Shown: piece by piece, positions 56,731-64,000 of the stretch
How positions within the stretch are numbered: position 1 is the stretch's first letter
Layout: every line of letters begins with the position of its first letter
Origin: Rahnella bonaserana
GTDB lineage: Bacteria > Pseudomonadota > Gammaproteobacteria > Enterobacterales > Enterobacteriaceae
Assembly (NCBI RefSeq): GCF_019049675.1
Contig: NZ_JAFMOW010000063.1
Span: 62,001 to 126,000 of the forward strand
DNA length: 64,000 nt
Direction of reading: 5' to 3'
Made by a program: the position numbers and the translations under genes
The notes under the pieces: model-generated
The model's input: the letters and a program-made list of their open reading frames with translations, nothing else
Databases searched by the model: none
What the model was told of the DNA's origin: nothing

Positions 56731-57558
56731 TCAGGCGATAAAGACGAAGTACACCGCGATCGCTACAAAGAAGCGATAGATGGCGAACGGAATGAACGAA
56801 ATACGTTTGATCACCGCCAGGAAAGTTTTGATAGCAATCAGGGCGACGATAAATGCGCAGATAAAACCGGTAGCGAACATCGGCAAATCAGCCAGCGTCA
56901 GGAAGCTGTAGCTCTTATACAGATCCAGCGCCGTCGCGCCCATCATCATCGGTACCGCCAGCAGGAAAGAGAACTCAGACGCTGCAAAACGGCTGATACC
57001 CATTAACATTCCGCCACTGATGGTCGCACCGGAACGGGAGAAACCCGGCCAGAGCGCCAGACACTGGAAAACACCAATCATAATGGCCTGCAGGTAAGTG
57101 ATGTCATCCACTCCTTCCGCACGCGGTTTTTTCGGTTTCAGCAGTTCGGCTGCAATCAGCAAAACACCACCGACGACCAGCGCTACCATCACAAATTTTG
57201 GCTCAAACAGTGACTTAATCTGCGAGTGCAGCAGCAAGCCCAGAACAGTGGCCGGGACCATCCCTAAAATAATATGCAATAAATTCAGACGGCGGGTACC
57301 CGTGCCTTCATGAACAGGCGGCTTGCCAAAGTGCAGGCCAATCATGCCAAACAAACGACGCCAGAACATCACCACCACGGCCAGAATCGATCCCAGCTGA
57401 ATAACCACTTCAAATGATTTCGAGGTATCTCCGGTAAAGCCAAGAAGATTTCCCGCAAGAATCAGATGGCCGGTAGATGAAACCGGTAAAAACTCAGTCA
57501 GCCCTTCAACAACACCCAAAATTGCTGCTACAAGCAAAGAATGACTTTCAACGATCAT
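56731..57558 (-). CDS. uppP: Undecaprenyl-diphosphate phosphatase UppP (BacA)
   Basis: A 275-residue inner-membrane enzyme that dephosphorylates undecaprenyl pyrophosphate to recycle the lipid carrier for peptidoglycan and other envelope polymers; excess gives bacitracin resistance. Both catalytic motifs are present: [15 protein letters not shown] near 18-32 and PGFSRSGAT near 170-178. About eight membrane helices. It follows folB with a terminator between, so it is likely its own unit. Confidence 0.98.
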   Translation of the reverse strand: MIVESHSLLVAAILGVVEGLTEFLPVSSTGHLILAGNLLGFTGDTSKSFEVVIQLGSILAVVVMFWRRLFGMIGLHFGKPPVHEGTGTRRLNLLHIILGMVPATVLGLLLHSQIKSLFEPKFVMVALVVGGVLLIAAELLKPKKPRAEGVDDITYLQAIMIGVFQCLALWPGFSRSGATISGGMLMGISRFAASEFSFLLAVPMMMGATALDLYKSYSFLTLADLPMFATGFICAFIVALIAIKTFLAVIKRISFIPFAIYRFFVAIAVYFVFIA

Positions 57559-57619
57559 TATCGCACCCTACCCTATGAAATATCCGCTGATGGGAAAACA
57601 TGATCAAAATACAGACAAT

Positions 57620-57650
57620 AAAAAAGCGGCATCACGCTGAGCCGCTTCAC
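57620..57650 (-). terminator. folB terminator
   Basis: AAGCGGC and GCCGCTT pair around TCAGCGTGAT on the minus strand, followed by TTTTTATTG. It lies between the folB stop and uppP. Confidence 0.8.
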
Positions 57651-57741
57651 TAAAAGAAGCCCGGTTATCCGGACTTTCCTTTTAACGCTTCTATATGACA
57701 TTAAATAGACAAGCGTTTTTTAAATTGTATCCGTAACCGGA

Positions 57742-58098
57742 CTAAATTCGTTTTCCGCGCTCAATAATCACGCCGACATTGGCCGCCTGAGCCACCGCGC
57801 CGGGTTTGCTGAGCTTAATCCGTACCCACGGCGAGTTAAAACGGGTCAGAAGCAATGTCGCCACTTCTTCGGCGACCCGCTCTACCAGCGCAAAATTTTG
57901 CGATGCCACATGTTCGATCACCGCATCACTGACGTCAGCATAGCTTAAACAGTCATTCACATCGTCGCTGGCAGCGGATTTACGGTTATCCCAGGCCATT
58001 TCGATATCGAACACCAGTTTCTGTTTAATTGTCTGTTCCCAGTCGTAAGCGCCAATCGTGGTGATTACATTTAGTTGCTCAATAAATACGATATCCAT
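57742..58098 (-). CDS. folB: Dihydroneopterin aldolase FolB
   Basis: A 118-residue folate enzyme that cleaves 7,8-dihydroneopterin to 6-hydroxymethyl-dihydropterin and also epimerises it. It starts [22 protein letters not shown], with CLSYADV and [12 protein letters not shown] in the conserved places and the catalytic lysine in [10 protein letters not shown]. The ATG at 58098 is chosen over the GTG just before it. Octameric in E. coli. It diverges from plsY across about 107 bases. Confidence 0.97.
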   Translation of the reverse strand: MDIVFIEQLNVITTIGAYDWEQTIKQKLVFDIEMAWDNRKSAASDDVNDCLSYADVSDAVIEHVASQNFALVERVAEEVATLLLTRFNSPWVRIKLSKPGAVAQAANVGVIIERGKRI

Positions 58099-58205
58099 CA
58101 CGTGATTCTCTGTTTTTGGCCCAGCCGGATACCACTTCCAGCAGAAAATGCGTATTATCCATGGATGTTGCGATTAAAACGACCCTTATTAGACGGAACT
58201 GCTTT

Positions 58206-58835
58206 ATGAGTGCTACCGCGCTTGGAATGATTATTTTCGCCTACCTCTGCGGCTCGATTTCCAGTGCGATTCTGGTCTGCCGGGTCGCACGGTTACCTGA
58301 TCCGCGCACGGCGGGCTCTGGCAACCCTGGTGCCACAAATGTCTTGCGACTTGGTGGTCGTCTGGCCGCGGCGTCTGTTCTTATCTTCGATATTCTGAAA
58401 GGCATGTTGCCTGTCTGGCTGGCCTATCGCCTGAATATTCCGCCGATGTACCTTGGGCTGACCGCCATCGCGGCGTGTCTGGGTCACATTTATCCGGTAT
58501 TTTTCCGTTTCAAAGGCGGTAAAGGCGTTGCGACGGCTTTCGGTGCCATTGCGCCTATCGGCTGGGACTTAACCGGCCTGATGATGGGGACATGGGTGCT
58601 GACCGTGCTGCTGAGCGGATATTCTTCACTCGGCGCCATTATCAGTGCGCTGATTGCGCCTTTTTACGTGTGGTGGTTCAAGCCAGAATTTACCTTCCCG
58701 GTCGCCATGCTTTCCTGTCTGATATTGTTGCGTCATCACGATAACATCCAGCGTTTATGGCGTGGTCAGGAAGGAAAAATCTGGGATAAGCTGAAGAAAA
58801 AACGTAATGCGGCGAAAGAAGATAAGTCCGAATAA
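58206..58835 (+). CDS. plsY: Acyl-phosphate:glycerol-3-phosphate acyltransferase PlsY
   Basis: A 209-residue inner-membrane enzyme that puts the first acyl chain on glycerol 3-phosphate. The ATG at 58206 ([14 protein letters not shown]) starts the first helix as in known PlsY; an upstream in-frame ATG is less likely. Three conserved loops are seen: [12 protein letters not shown] (about 38-49), [14 protein letters not shown] (about 101-114) and [10 protein letters not shown] near 178-187. About five membrane helices. Single gene with its own terminator. Confidence 0.97.
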   Translation: MSATALGMIIFAYLCGSISSAILVCRVARLPDPRTAGSGNPGATNVLRLGGRLAAASVLIFDILKGMLPVWLAYRLNIPPMYLGLTAIAACLGHIYPVFFRFKGGKGVATAFGAIAPIGWDLTGLMMGTWVLTVLLSGYSSLGAIISALIAPFYVWWFKPEFTFPVAMLSCLILLRHHDNIQRLWRGQEGKIWDKLKKKRNAAKEDKSE

Positions 58836-58852
58836 CCGGTACATTCCAGACA

Positions 58853-58885
58853 TAAAAAACGACCTCATGCGGGTCGTTTTTTTAT
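58853..58885 (+). terminator. plsY terminator
   Basis: AAAAACGACC and GGTCGTTTTT pair around TCATGCG-like loop bases, followed by further T. Confidence 0.9.
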
Positions 58886-58910
58886 TGTTTTTTTAGCTCA
58901 TCCAGCCTGA

Positions 58911-59000
58911 CTGAGCGGAAGCGAGACAAGGCGGCAGGAGACCTGAAAGCGCAGCATACTCAAGTATGTGGGCATTTCGGGTCGACGCAGCACCGCTCAG
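58911..59000. repeat. ERIC-related palindromic intergenic repeat
   Basis: Nested inverted repeats frame the element: CTGAGCGG (58911-58918) with CCGCTCAG (58993-59000), GACCTGAAA (58940-58948) with TTTCGGGTC (58975-58983), and a core CATACT-CA-AGTATG (58955-58968). The AAGGCGGCA stretch and the ACTCAAGTA core recall enterobacterial ERIC sequences. It lies between the plsY terminator and the tsaD stop codon at 59018 and would fold in the tsaD mRNA tail. Confidence 0.65.
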
Positions 59001-59017
59001 ACCGGCGGAGGCCTGAC

Positions 59018-60031
59018 TCAAACTGGCGGAAGCTCCGCAAGAGGCCAGCGCGGGCGTACGGTGACGCCAAGATCGGATGTTGCTCCGGTTTTCAACCGCA
59101 CCATACCGGCATAAGCGATCATCGCGCCATTATCGGTACAGAACTCTGGACGCGCATAAAACACTTTACCCCCGCGCTTGGCCATCACTTCTTCCAGTTT
59201 GGCGCGTAATGTGCGGTTAGCGCTGACGCCACCCGCCATGACGAGTTGTTTAAAACCGGTCAGATCCAGTGCGCGTTTACACTTAATTGCCAGCGTATCG
59301 ACCACGGCATCTTCAAAAGCACGGGCAATATCCGCATGCGTCTGCGGGTCGCTGTCATTGCCACGAATGGTATTGGCGGCGAACGTTTTGAGGCCGGAGA
59401 AGCTGAAATCCAGTCCCGGGCGATCGGTCATGGGACGCGGGAACGTAAAGCGACCGGCCACACCCTGAGCCGCCATTTTTGACAAAAGCGGGCCACCGGG
59501 ATAATCCAGTCCCAGCAATTTCGCTGTCTTATCAAAGGCTTCACCGGCTGCGTCATCAATAGACTCGCCAAGCAGTGTGTATTCACCGATACCGGTGACA
59601 CTGATTAACTGCGTGTGCCCGCCGGAAACCAGCAGCGCCACGAACGGGAAATCAGGTGGATTATCTTCAAGCATGGGTGCCAGCAGGTGGCCTTCCATAT
59701 GATGCACCGGCACCGCAGGCACATCCCAGGCAAACGCCAGAGAGCGGCCGATGGTGGCACCGACCAGCAATGCGCCGACCAGACCGGGACCGGCAGTATA
59801 CGCCACGCCGTCGATATCCTGCGCAGTCAGCCCGGCTTCTTTCAGCGCGGCCTGAATCAAAGGGATTGTTTTACGCACATGGTCACGCGAGGCCAGTTCT
59901 GGCACCACGCCGCCGTAATCTGCATGCAGTTTTACCTGACTATACAGTTGGTTGGCTAACAAACCGGCTTCGCTGTCATAAACTGCAATTCCGGTTTCAT
60001 CGCAGGACGTTTCAATACCCAGTACTCGCAT
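59018..60031 (-). CDS. tsaD: tRNA N6-threonylcarbamoyladenosine transferase subunit TsaD
   Basis: A 337-residue iron-dependent Kae1/Gcp-family protein that, with TsaB, TsaE and TsaC, puts threonylcarbamoyl on A37 of ANN-reading tRNAs. The ATG at 60031 ([14 protein letters not shown]) is chosen: it follows GAAAGAG and matches the E. coli start; five codons upstream is another in-frame ATG. Metal ligands H111 and H115 are in HMEGHLL, with the ATP-binding VSGGHTQL and GVSANRTLR loops. It diverges from rpsU, its normal neighbour. Confidence 0.98.
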   Translation of the reverse strand: MRVLGIETSCDETGIAVYDSEAGLLANQLYSQVKLHADYGGVVPELASRDHVRKTIPLIQAALKEAGLTAQDIDGVAYTAGPGLVGALLVGATIGRSLAFAWDVPAVPVHHMEGHLLAPMLEDNPPDFPFVALLVSGGHTQLISVTGIGEYTLLGESIDDAAGEAFDKTAKLLGLDYPGGPLLSKMAAQGVAGRFTFPRPMTDRPGLDFSFSGLKTFAANTIRGNDSDPQTHADIARAFEDAVVDTLAIKCKRALDLTGFKQLVMAGGVSANRTLRAKLEEVMAKRGGKVFYARPEFCTDNGAMIAYAGMVRLKTGATSDLGVTVRPRWPLAELPPV

Positions 60032-60563
<532 letters not shown>

Positions 60564-60632
60564 TCTTCGGGGGCAACCCCAAATCGCGTGATTTGCAATA
60601 TTAAGAACGCGCAGACTGCGTAGTAGCATACG

Positions 60633-60675
60633 AAGGCCGTGCTTTCCGAAAGGAATGCGCGGCTTGTTCTCGTTT
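60633..60675 (+). terminator. Partial terminator (T1-like) between rpsU and dnaG
   Basis: AAGGCCGTGCTTTCC and GGAATGCGCGGCTT form an imperfect stem around GAAA, followed by GTTCTCGTTT. In E. coli the T1 terminator at this place keeps dnaG below rpsU; position and sequence shape agree. Confidence 0.85.
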
Positions 60676-60698
60676 ATAGGCTAGTGAGTAAGGGGCTT

Positions 60699-62447
60699 AT
60701 GGCTGGGAGAATTCCGCGCGTATTTATCAATGACTTGCTGGCTCGCATCGATATCGTCGATTTGATCGACGCACGTGTAAAGCTCAAGAAACAGGGTAAA
60801 AATTATCACGCGTGCTGCCCTTTCCACCATGAGAAAACACCCTCATTTACCGTAAATGGCGATAAGCAGTTTTATCACTGTTTCGGCTGTGGTGCCCACG
60901 GCAATGCCGTCGATTTCCTGATGAACTATGACAGACTTGAGTTTGTCGAAAGCATTGAGGAACTGGCGACAATGCAGGGTTTGGAAGTGCCGTATGAAGC
61001 AGGCACCGGTCCAAGCCAGATGGAGCGTCATCAGCGTCAAAGCCTCTACCAGTTGATGGCACCGCTTAGCGAGTTCTATCAGCAATCACTTAAACAGCCT
61101 GCAGGTGCCCCCGCACGGGAATATCTTGCCCGGCGCGGTTTGAGTGAAGACGTCATCAGTCATTTCGCCATTGGTTTCGCCCCACCGGGCTGGGACAACG
61201 CATTAAAGCGTTTCGGCAAAAATGCCGATGATAAAGCGTCTCTGATTGACGCCGGTATGTTGGTTACCAGTGACAATGGCCGCAGCTATGATCGTTTCCG
61301 CGAACGGGTGATGTTCCCTATTCGTGATAAACGTGGCCGCGTGATTGCTTTTGGTGGCAGGGTTTTGGGTGACGGTACGCCTAAATATCTCAACTCGCCG
61401 GAAACCGAAATTTTCCATAAAGGCCGCCAGTTGTATGGCCTGTATGAAGCACAGTTAAAGCACCCGACGCCGGCGCGTTTGCTGGTTGTTGAAGGGTATA
61501 TGGACGTCGTCGCACTGGCGCAGTTCGGCATTGATTATGCCGTGGCCTCATTGGGCACGTCCACGACGGCTGACCATATTCAGCTGATGTTCCGCAGCAC
61601 CGATAACGTCGTTTGTTGTTACGACGGCGACCGGGCGGGACGTGAAGCTGCATGGCGCGCGCTGGAAACAGCACTGCCCTATCTTAATGATGGTCGTCAG
61701 CTGCGTTTCATGTTTTTACCCGACGGCGAAGATCCGGACACGCTGGTACGTAAAGAAGGCAAAGAAGCGTTCGAACAAAGAATGGAGCAGGCGATGCCTC
61801 TGTCCACTTTCCTGTTTGATTCGCTGATGCCGCAGGTTGATTTGAGCAGCCCTGACGGGCGAACCAAATTGAGCATGTTGGCATTGCCGCTAATTCGCCA
61901 GGTACCCGGTGAAACATTACGGATGTATTTGCGTCAGCAGTTAGGGAATAAGCTCGGGATTTTGGATGACAGCCAGTTGGAAAAGCTGATGCCTAAACAG
62001 GCAGAAAATAGCAATGTCTATCAGGCGCCCCAGCTAAAACGCACAACCATGCGTATACTTATAGGGTTACTGGTACAAAATCCACAACTGGCTACACTTA
62101 TACCCTCGCTGCAAGGTTTGGAGCAAGCGAAGCAACCAGGACTGGATCTGTTCAGCGAGTTAGTAACCACTTGCTTAGCCCAGCCGGGCCTGACAACAGG
62201 CCAGTTACTGGAACTTTACCGCGACAATAAGTTCTACCAACAACTTGAAACTCTGGCGACATGGAACCACATGATCGTAGAGGACATGGTCGAAGAGGAA
62301 TTTCGTGCCACGCTAGCCAGCCTGTATGACTCGATTTTAGAGCAACGGCTTGAAACTTTGATTGCAAAAGCCAGGACGCACGGCCTGAGTCCAGAGGAAC
62401 GAACTGAAGTCAGTTCCCTGAATCAGGTGTTAGCGAGAAAGAGTTAA
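60699..62447 (+). CDS. dnaG: DNA primase DnaG
   Basis: A 582-residue primase that lays RNA primers at the replication fork. The ATG at 60699 (MAGRIPRVFIND) follows AAGGGG. The zinc-binding domain has CPFHHEKTPSF and FGCGAHG, the TOPRIM core has VVEGYMDVVAL and CCYDGDRAGREAAW, and a DnaB-binding helical domain takes up about the last 150 residues. It is the middle gene of rpsU-dnaG-rpoD. A possible sigma-32 promoter lies near its 3' end. Confidence 0.99.
   Translation: MAGRIPRVFINDLLARIDIVDLIDARVKLKKQGKNYHACCPFHHEKTPSFTVNGDKQFYHCFGCGAHGNAVDFLMNYDRLEFVESIEELATMQGLEVPYEAGTGPSQMERHQRQSLYQLMAPLSEFYQQSLKQPAGAPAREYLARRGLSEDVISHFAIGFAPPGWDNALKRFGKNADDKASLIDAGMLVTSDNGRSYDRFRERVMFPIRDKRGRVIAFGGRVLGDGTPKYLNSPETEIFHKGRQLYGLYEAQLKHPTPARLLVVEGYMDVVALAQFGIDYAVASLGTSTTADHIQLMFRSTDNVVCCYDGDRAGREAAWRALETALPYLNDGRQLRFMFLPDGEDPDTLVRKEGKEAFEQRMEQAMPLSTFLFDSLMPQVDLSSPDGRTKLSMLALPLIRQVPGETLRMYLRQQLGNKLGILDDSQLEKLMPKQAENSNVYQAPQLKRTTMRILIGLLVQNPQLATLIPSLQGLEQAKQPGLDLFSELVTTCLAQPGLTTGQLLELYRDNKFYQQLETLATWNHMIVEDMVEEEFRATLASLYDSILEQRLETLIAKARTHGLSPEERTEVSSLNQVLARKS
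62244..62275 (+). promoter_or_regulatory. Candidate heat-shock (sigma-32) promoter for rpoD inside dnaG
   Basis: CTTGAAA (62244-62250) and CCACATGA (62267-62274) are spaced by 16 bases, near the CTTGAAA / CCCCATNT consensus. E. coli has its rpoD heat-shock promoter at the equivalent place in dnaG. Weak -10, so only a candidate. Confidence 0.4.
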
Positions 62448-62471
62448 AAATTACATAACAAGAACATATAG

Positions 62472-62538
62472 TTACCCTTAATAATTCGAGTAGCAGGAAG
62501 GCGGCCAACGCGCCTGCGGCTTGAAGCAGGAAGGGTAA
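62472..62538. repeat. Short (internally deleted) ERIC element in the dnaG-rpoD spacer
   Basis: The 67 bases start TTACCCTT and end AAGGGTAA, an 8-bp inverted repeat, and contain TTCGAG and CTTGAA with GCAGGAAGGCGGC and the ACGCGCCTGC arm. These are the outer parts of a 127-bp ERIC sequence lacking the middle, a known short form. It is transcribed within the operon and can form a hairpin. Confidence 0.75.
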
Positions 62539-62694
62539 AACAGAACACGGCTTAAGTGCCGATATAAAGCGGGGCACGGCCCTGCGCAGAGCCGCCCTGG
62601 TGGGCCGCGGCACAATAAACGCCCCTAACGTTATTGTTGGCGATGTTACCCGACCGACACCAACCCAAATACTCTGAAGTGTGGATACCGTCTT
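62539..62694 (+). promoter_or_regulatory. Structured rpoD leader
   Basis: After the ERIC element come GC-rich hairpins (GCCGCCC-TGGT-GGGCCGC near 62590-62608) and an inverted repeat ACAATAA (62612-62618) with TTATTGT (62631-62637). In E. coli the dnaG-rpoD spacer is an RNase E processing region. No strong T run follows, so I do not call it a terminator. The rpoD ribosome site is weak. Confidence 0.4.
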
Positions 62695-64000
62695 ATGGAG
62701 CAAAACCCGCAGTCACAGCTTAAGCTACTTGTCACCCGTGGTAAGGAGCAAGGCTATCTGACCTATGCTGAGGTCAATGACCATCTGCCGGAAGATATCG
62801 TCGATTCCGACCAGATCGAAGACATCATCCAGATGATTAACGACATGGGCATCCAGGTACTTGAAGAAGCACCGGACGCCGATGATTTGATGCTGGCCGA
62901 AAATCGCCCTGATACCGACGAAGACGCTGCAGAAGCGGCGGCGCAGGTACTTTCCAGCGTTGAATCCGAAATTGGCCGTACCACCGACCCAGTGCGTATG
63001 TATATGCGCGAGATGGGTACCGTTGAGTTGCTGACCCGTGAAGGCGAAATCGACATCGCCAAACGTATCGAAGACGGTATCAATCAGGTCCAGTGCTCCG
63101 TTGCTGAATATCCTGAAGCTATCACTTATTTGTTAGAGCAATATGACCGTGTTGAAGCAGGCGAAGTACGTCTGTCGGATCTGATCACCGGTTTTGTTGA
63201 CCCGAACGCCGAAGAAGAAATCGCACCAACTGCAACTCATGTGGGTTCTGAACTGACCACTGAAGAGCAGAATGATGATGACGAAGACGAAGATGAAGAC
63301 GACGACGCTGAAGACGACAACAGCATCGACCCTGAACTGGCTCGCCAGAAGTTCACAGAATTGCGTGAACAGCATGAAGCGACACGTCTGGTCATCAAGA
63401 AAAACGGCCGTAGTCACAAGAGCGCAGCAGAAGAAATCCTGAAGCTGTCTGATGTGTTCAAACAGTTCCGTTTAGTGCCAAAACAGTTTGATTTCCTGGT
63501 AAACAGCATGCGTTCCATGATGGATCGCGTACGTGCTCAGGAACGTCTGATCATGAAAGTGTGCGTTGAACAGTGCAAAATGCCGAAGAAAAACTTCGTC
63601 AATCTGTTCGCCGGTAACGAAACCAGCGATACCTGGTTCGATGCGGCTCTGGCAATGGGTAAACCATGGTCTGAGAAGCTGAAAGAAGTGACCGAAGACG
63701 TGCAGCGCGGCCTGATGAAACTGCGTCAGATCGAAGAAGAAACTGGCCTGACTATCGAACAGGTTAAAGACATCAACCGTCGCATGTCGATCGGCGAAGC
63801 GAAAGCCCGTCGCGCGAAGAAAGAGATGGTTGAAGCAAACTTACGTCTGGTTATTTCTATCGCCAAGAAATACACCAACCGTGGTCTGCAGTTCCTTGAC
63901 CTGATCCAGGAAGGTAACATCGGCCTGATGAAAGCCGTTGATAAGTTTGAATATCGCCGTGGTTATAAGTTCTCAACTTATGCGACATGGTGGATCCGTC
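62695..64000 (+). CDS. rpoD: RNA polymerase sigma-70 factor RpoD, N-terminal part (runs off the window)
   Basis: 435 codons of the primary sigma factor are present. It starts [20 protein letters not shown] (region 1.1, which masks DNA binding in free sigma), then [21 protein letters not shown] (region 1.2), the acidic non-conserved region with a run of Asp/Glu near residues 190-210, and region 2 reaching [17 protein letters not shown] and [10 protein letters not shown], the -10 recognition and melting part. Regions 3 and 4 lie beyond the edge. It is the last gene of rpsU-dnaG-rpoD. Confidence 0.99.
   Translation, partial: MEQNPQSQLKLLVTRGKEQGYLTYAEVNDHLPEDIVDSDQIEDIIQMINDMGIQVLEEAPDADDLMLAENRPDTDEDAAEAAAQVLSSVESEIGRTTDPVRMYMREMGTVELLTREGEIDIAKRIEDGINQVQCSVAEYPEAITYLLEQYDRVEAGEVRLSDLITGFVDPNAEEEIAPTATHVGSELTTEEQNDDDEDEDEDDDAEDDNSIDPELARQKFTELREQHEATRLVIKKNGRSHKSAAEEILKLSDVFKQFRLVPKQFDFLVNSMRSMMDRVRAQERLIMKVCVEQCKMPKKNFVNLFAGNETSDTWFDAALAMGKPWSEKLKEVTEDVQRGLMKLRQIEEETGLTIEQVKDINRRMSIGEAKARRAKKEMVEANLRLVISIAKKYTNRGLQFLDLIQEGNIGLMKAVDKFEYRRGYKFSTYATWWIR

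Noticed and set aside
63260-63330. GAT/GAC/GAA-rich tract as a microsatellite-type repeat
   Set aside because: It encodes the Asp/Glu-rich non-conserved region normal in enterobacterial RpoD.

Overview
The window is core chromosome of a gamma-proteobacterium of the order Enterobacterales. Nearly every protein is close to its Escherichia coli counterpart. The accessory content and the extended ExbB fit the Yersiniaceae side of the order (Rahnella, Ewingella, Serratia-like). Genus level is an inference from gene content, not from a search. I see no rRNA, tRNA, CRISPR array, prophage or intact insertion sequence.

Layout. (1) 1-1.2 kb: the 5' end of a sugar PTS permease gene, divergent from an RpiR-type regulator. 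(2) 1.3-12 kb: eno, pyrG, mazG, relA and rlmD on the minus strand and barA on the plus strand, as in the E. coli barA-eno region. (3) 12-20 kb: a fold-type III PLP enzyme, then garPLRK divergent from garD, the D-galactarate/D-glucarate pathway, with a CRP-like site between them. (4) 20-26 kb: exbBD behind a Fur-like box, a three-gene TRAP transporter of sugar-acid type, and metC. (5) 26-32 kb: yghB, yqhC, a zinc alcohol dehydrogenase in the place usually held by yqhD, dkgA, ftsP and plsC. (6) 33-45 kb: parC, mdaB, ygiN, parE, yqiA-cpdA-yqiB-nudF, tolC-ygiB-ygiC and ygiD. (7) 45.8-58.8 kb: ribB with an FMN riboswitch, ubiK, a yjeH-type exporter, hldE, glnE, ygiF, ygiM, cca, uppP, folB and plsY. 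(8) 59-64 kb: tsaD and the macromolecular synthesis operon rpsU-dnaG-rpoD, with rpoD cut by the window end.

How it fits together. Most genes are housekeeping: glycolysis, CTP synthesis, stringent response, chromosome decatenation (ParC/ParE), envelope building (PlsC, PlsY, UppP, HldE, TolC, FtsP), nitrogen control (GlnE), tRNA maturation (Cca, TsaD) and replication/transcription initiation. The accessory theme is carbon acids and sugars: a PTS permease with its regulator, the gar genes, and a TRAP transporter whose binding protein resembles uronate/aldonate binders. Gene order is the E. coli 2.9 Mb block joined to its 3.15-3.2 Mb block, with the gar cluster at the join.

I did not find a clearly new biological system. 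The best leads are local: the TRAP operon between exbB and metC, the enzyme replacement beside yqhC, a possibly pyrimidine-sensitive pyrG leader, two ERIC-related repeats (one inside the dnaG-rpoD spacer), and a terminator-like hairpin between ygiF and glnE.
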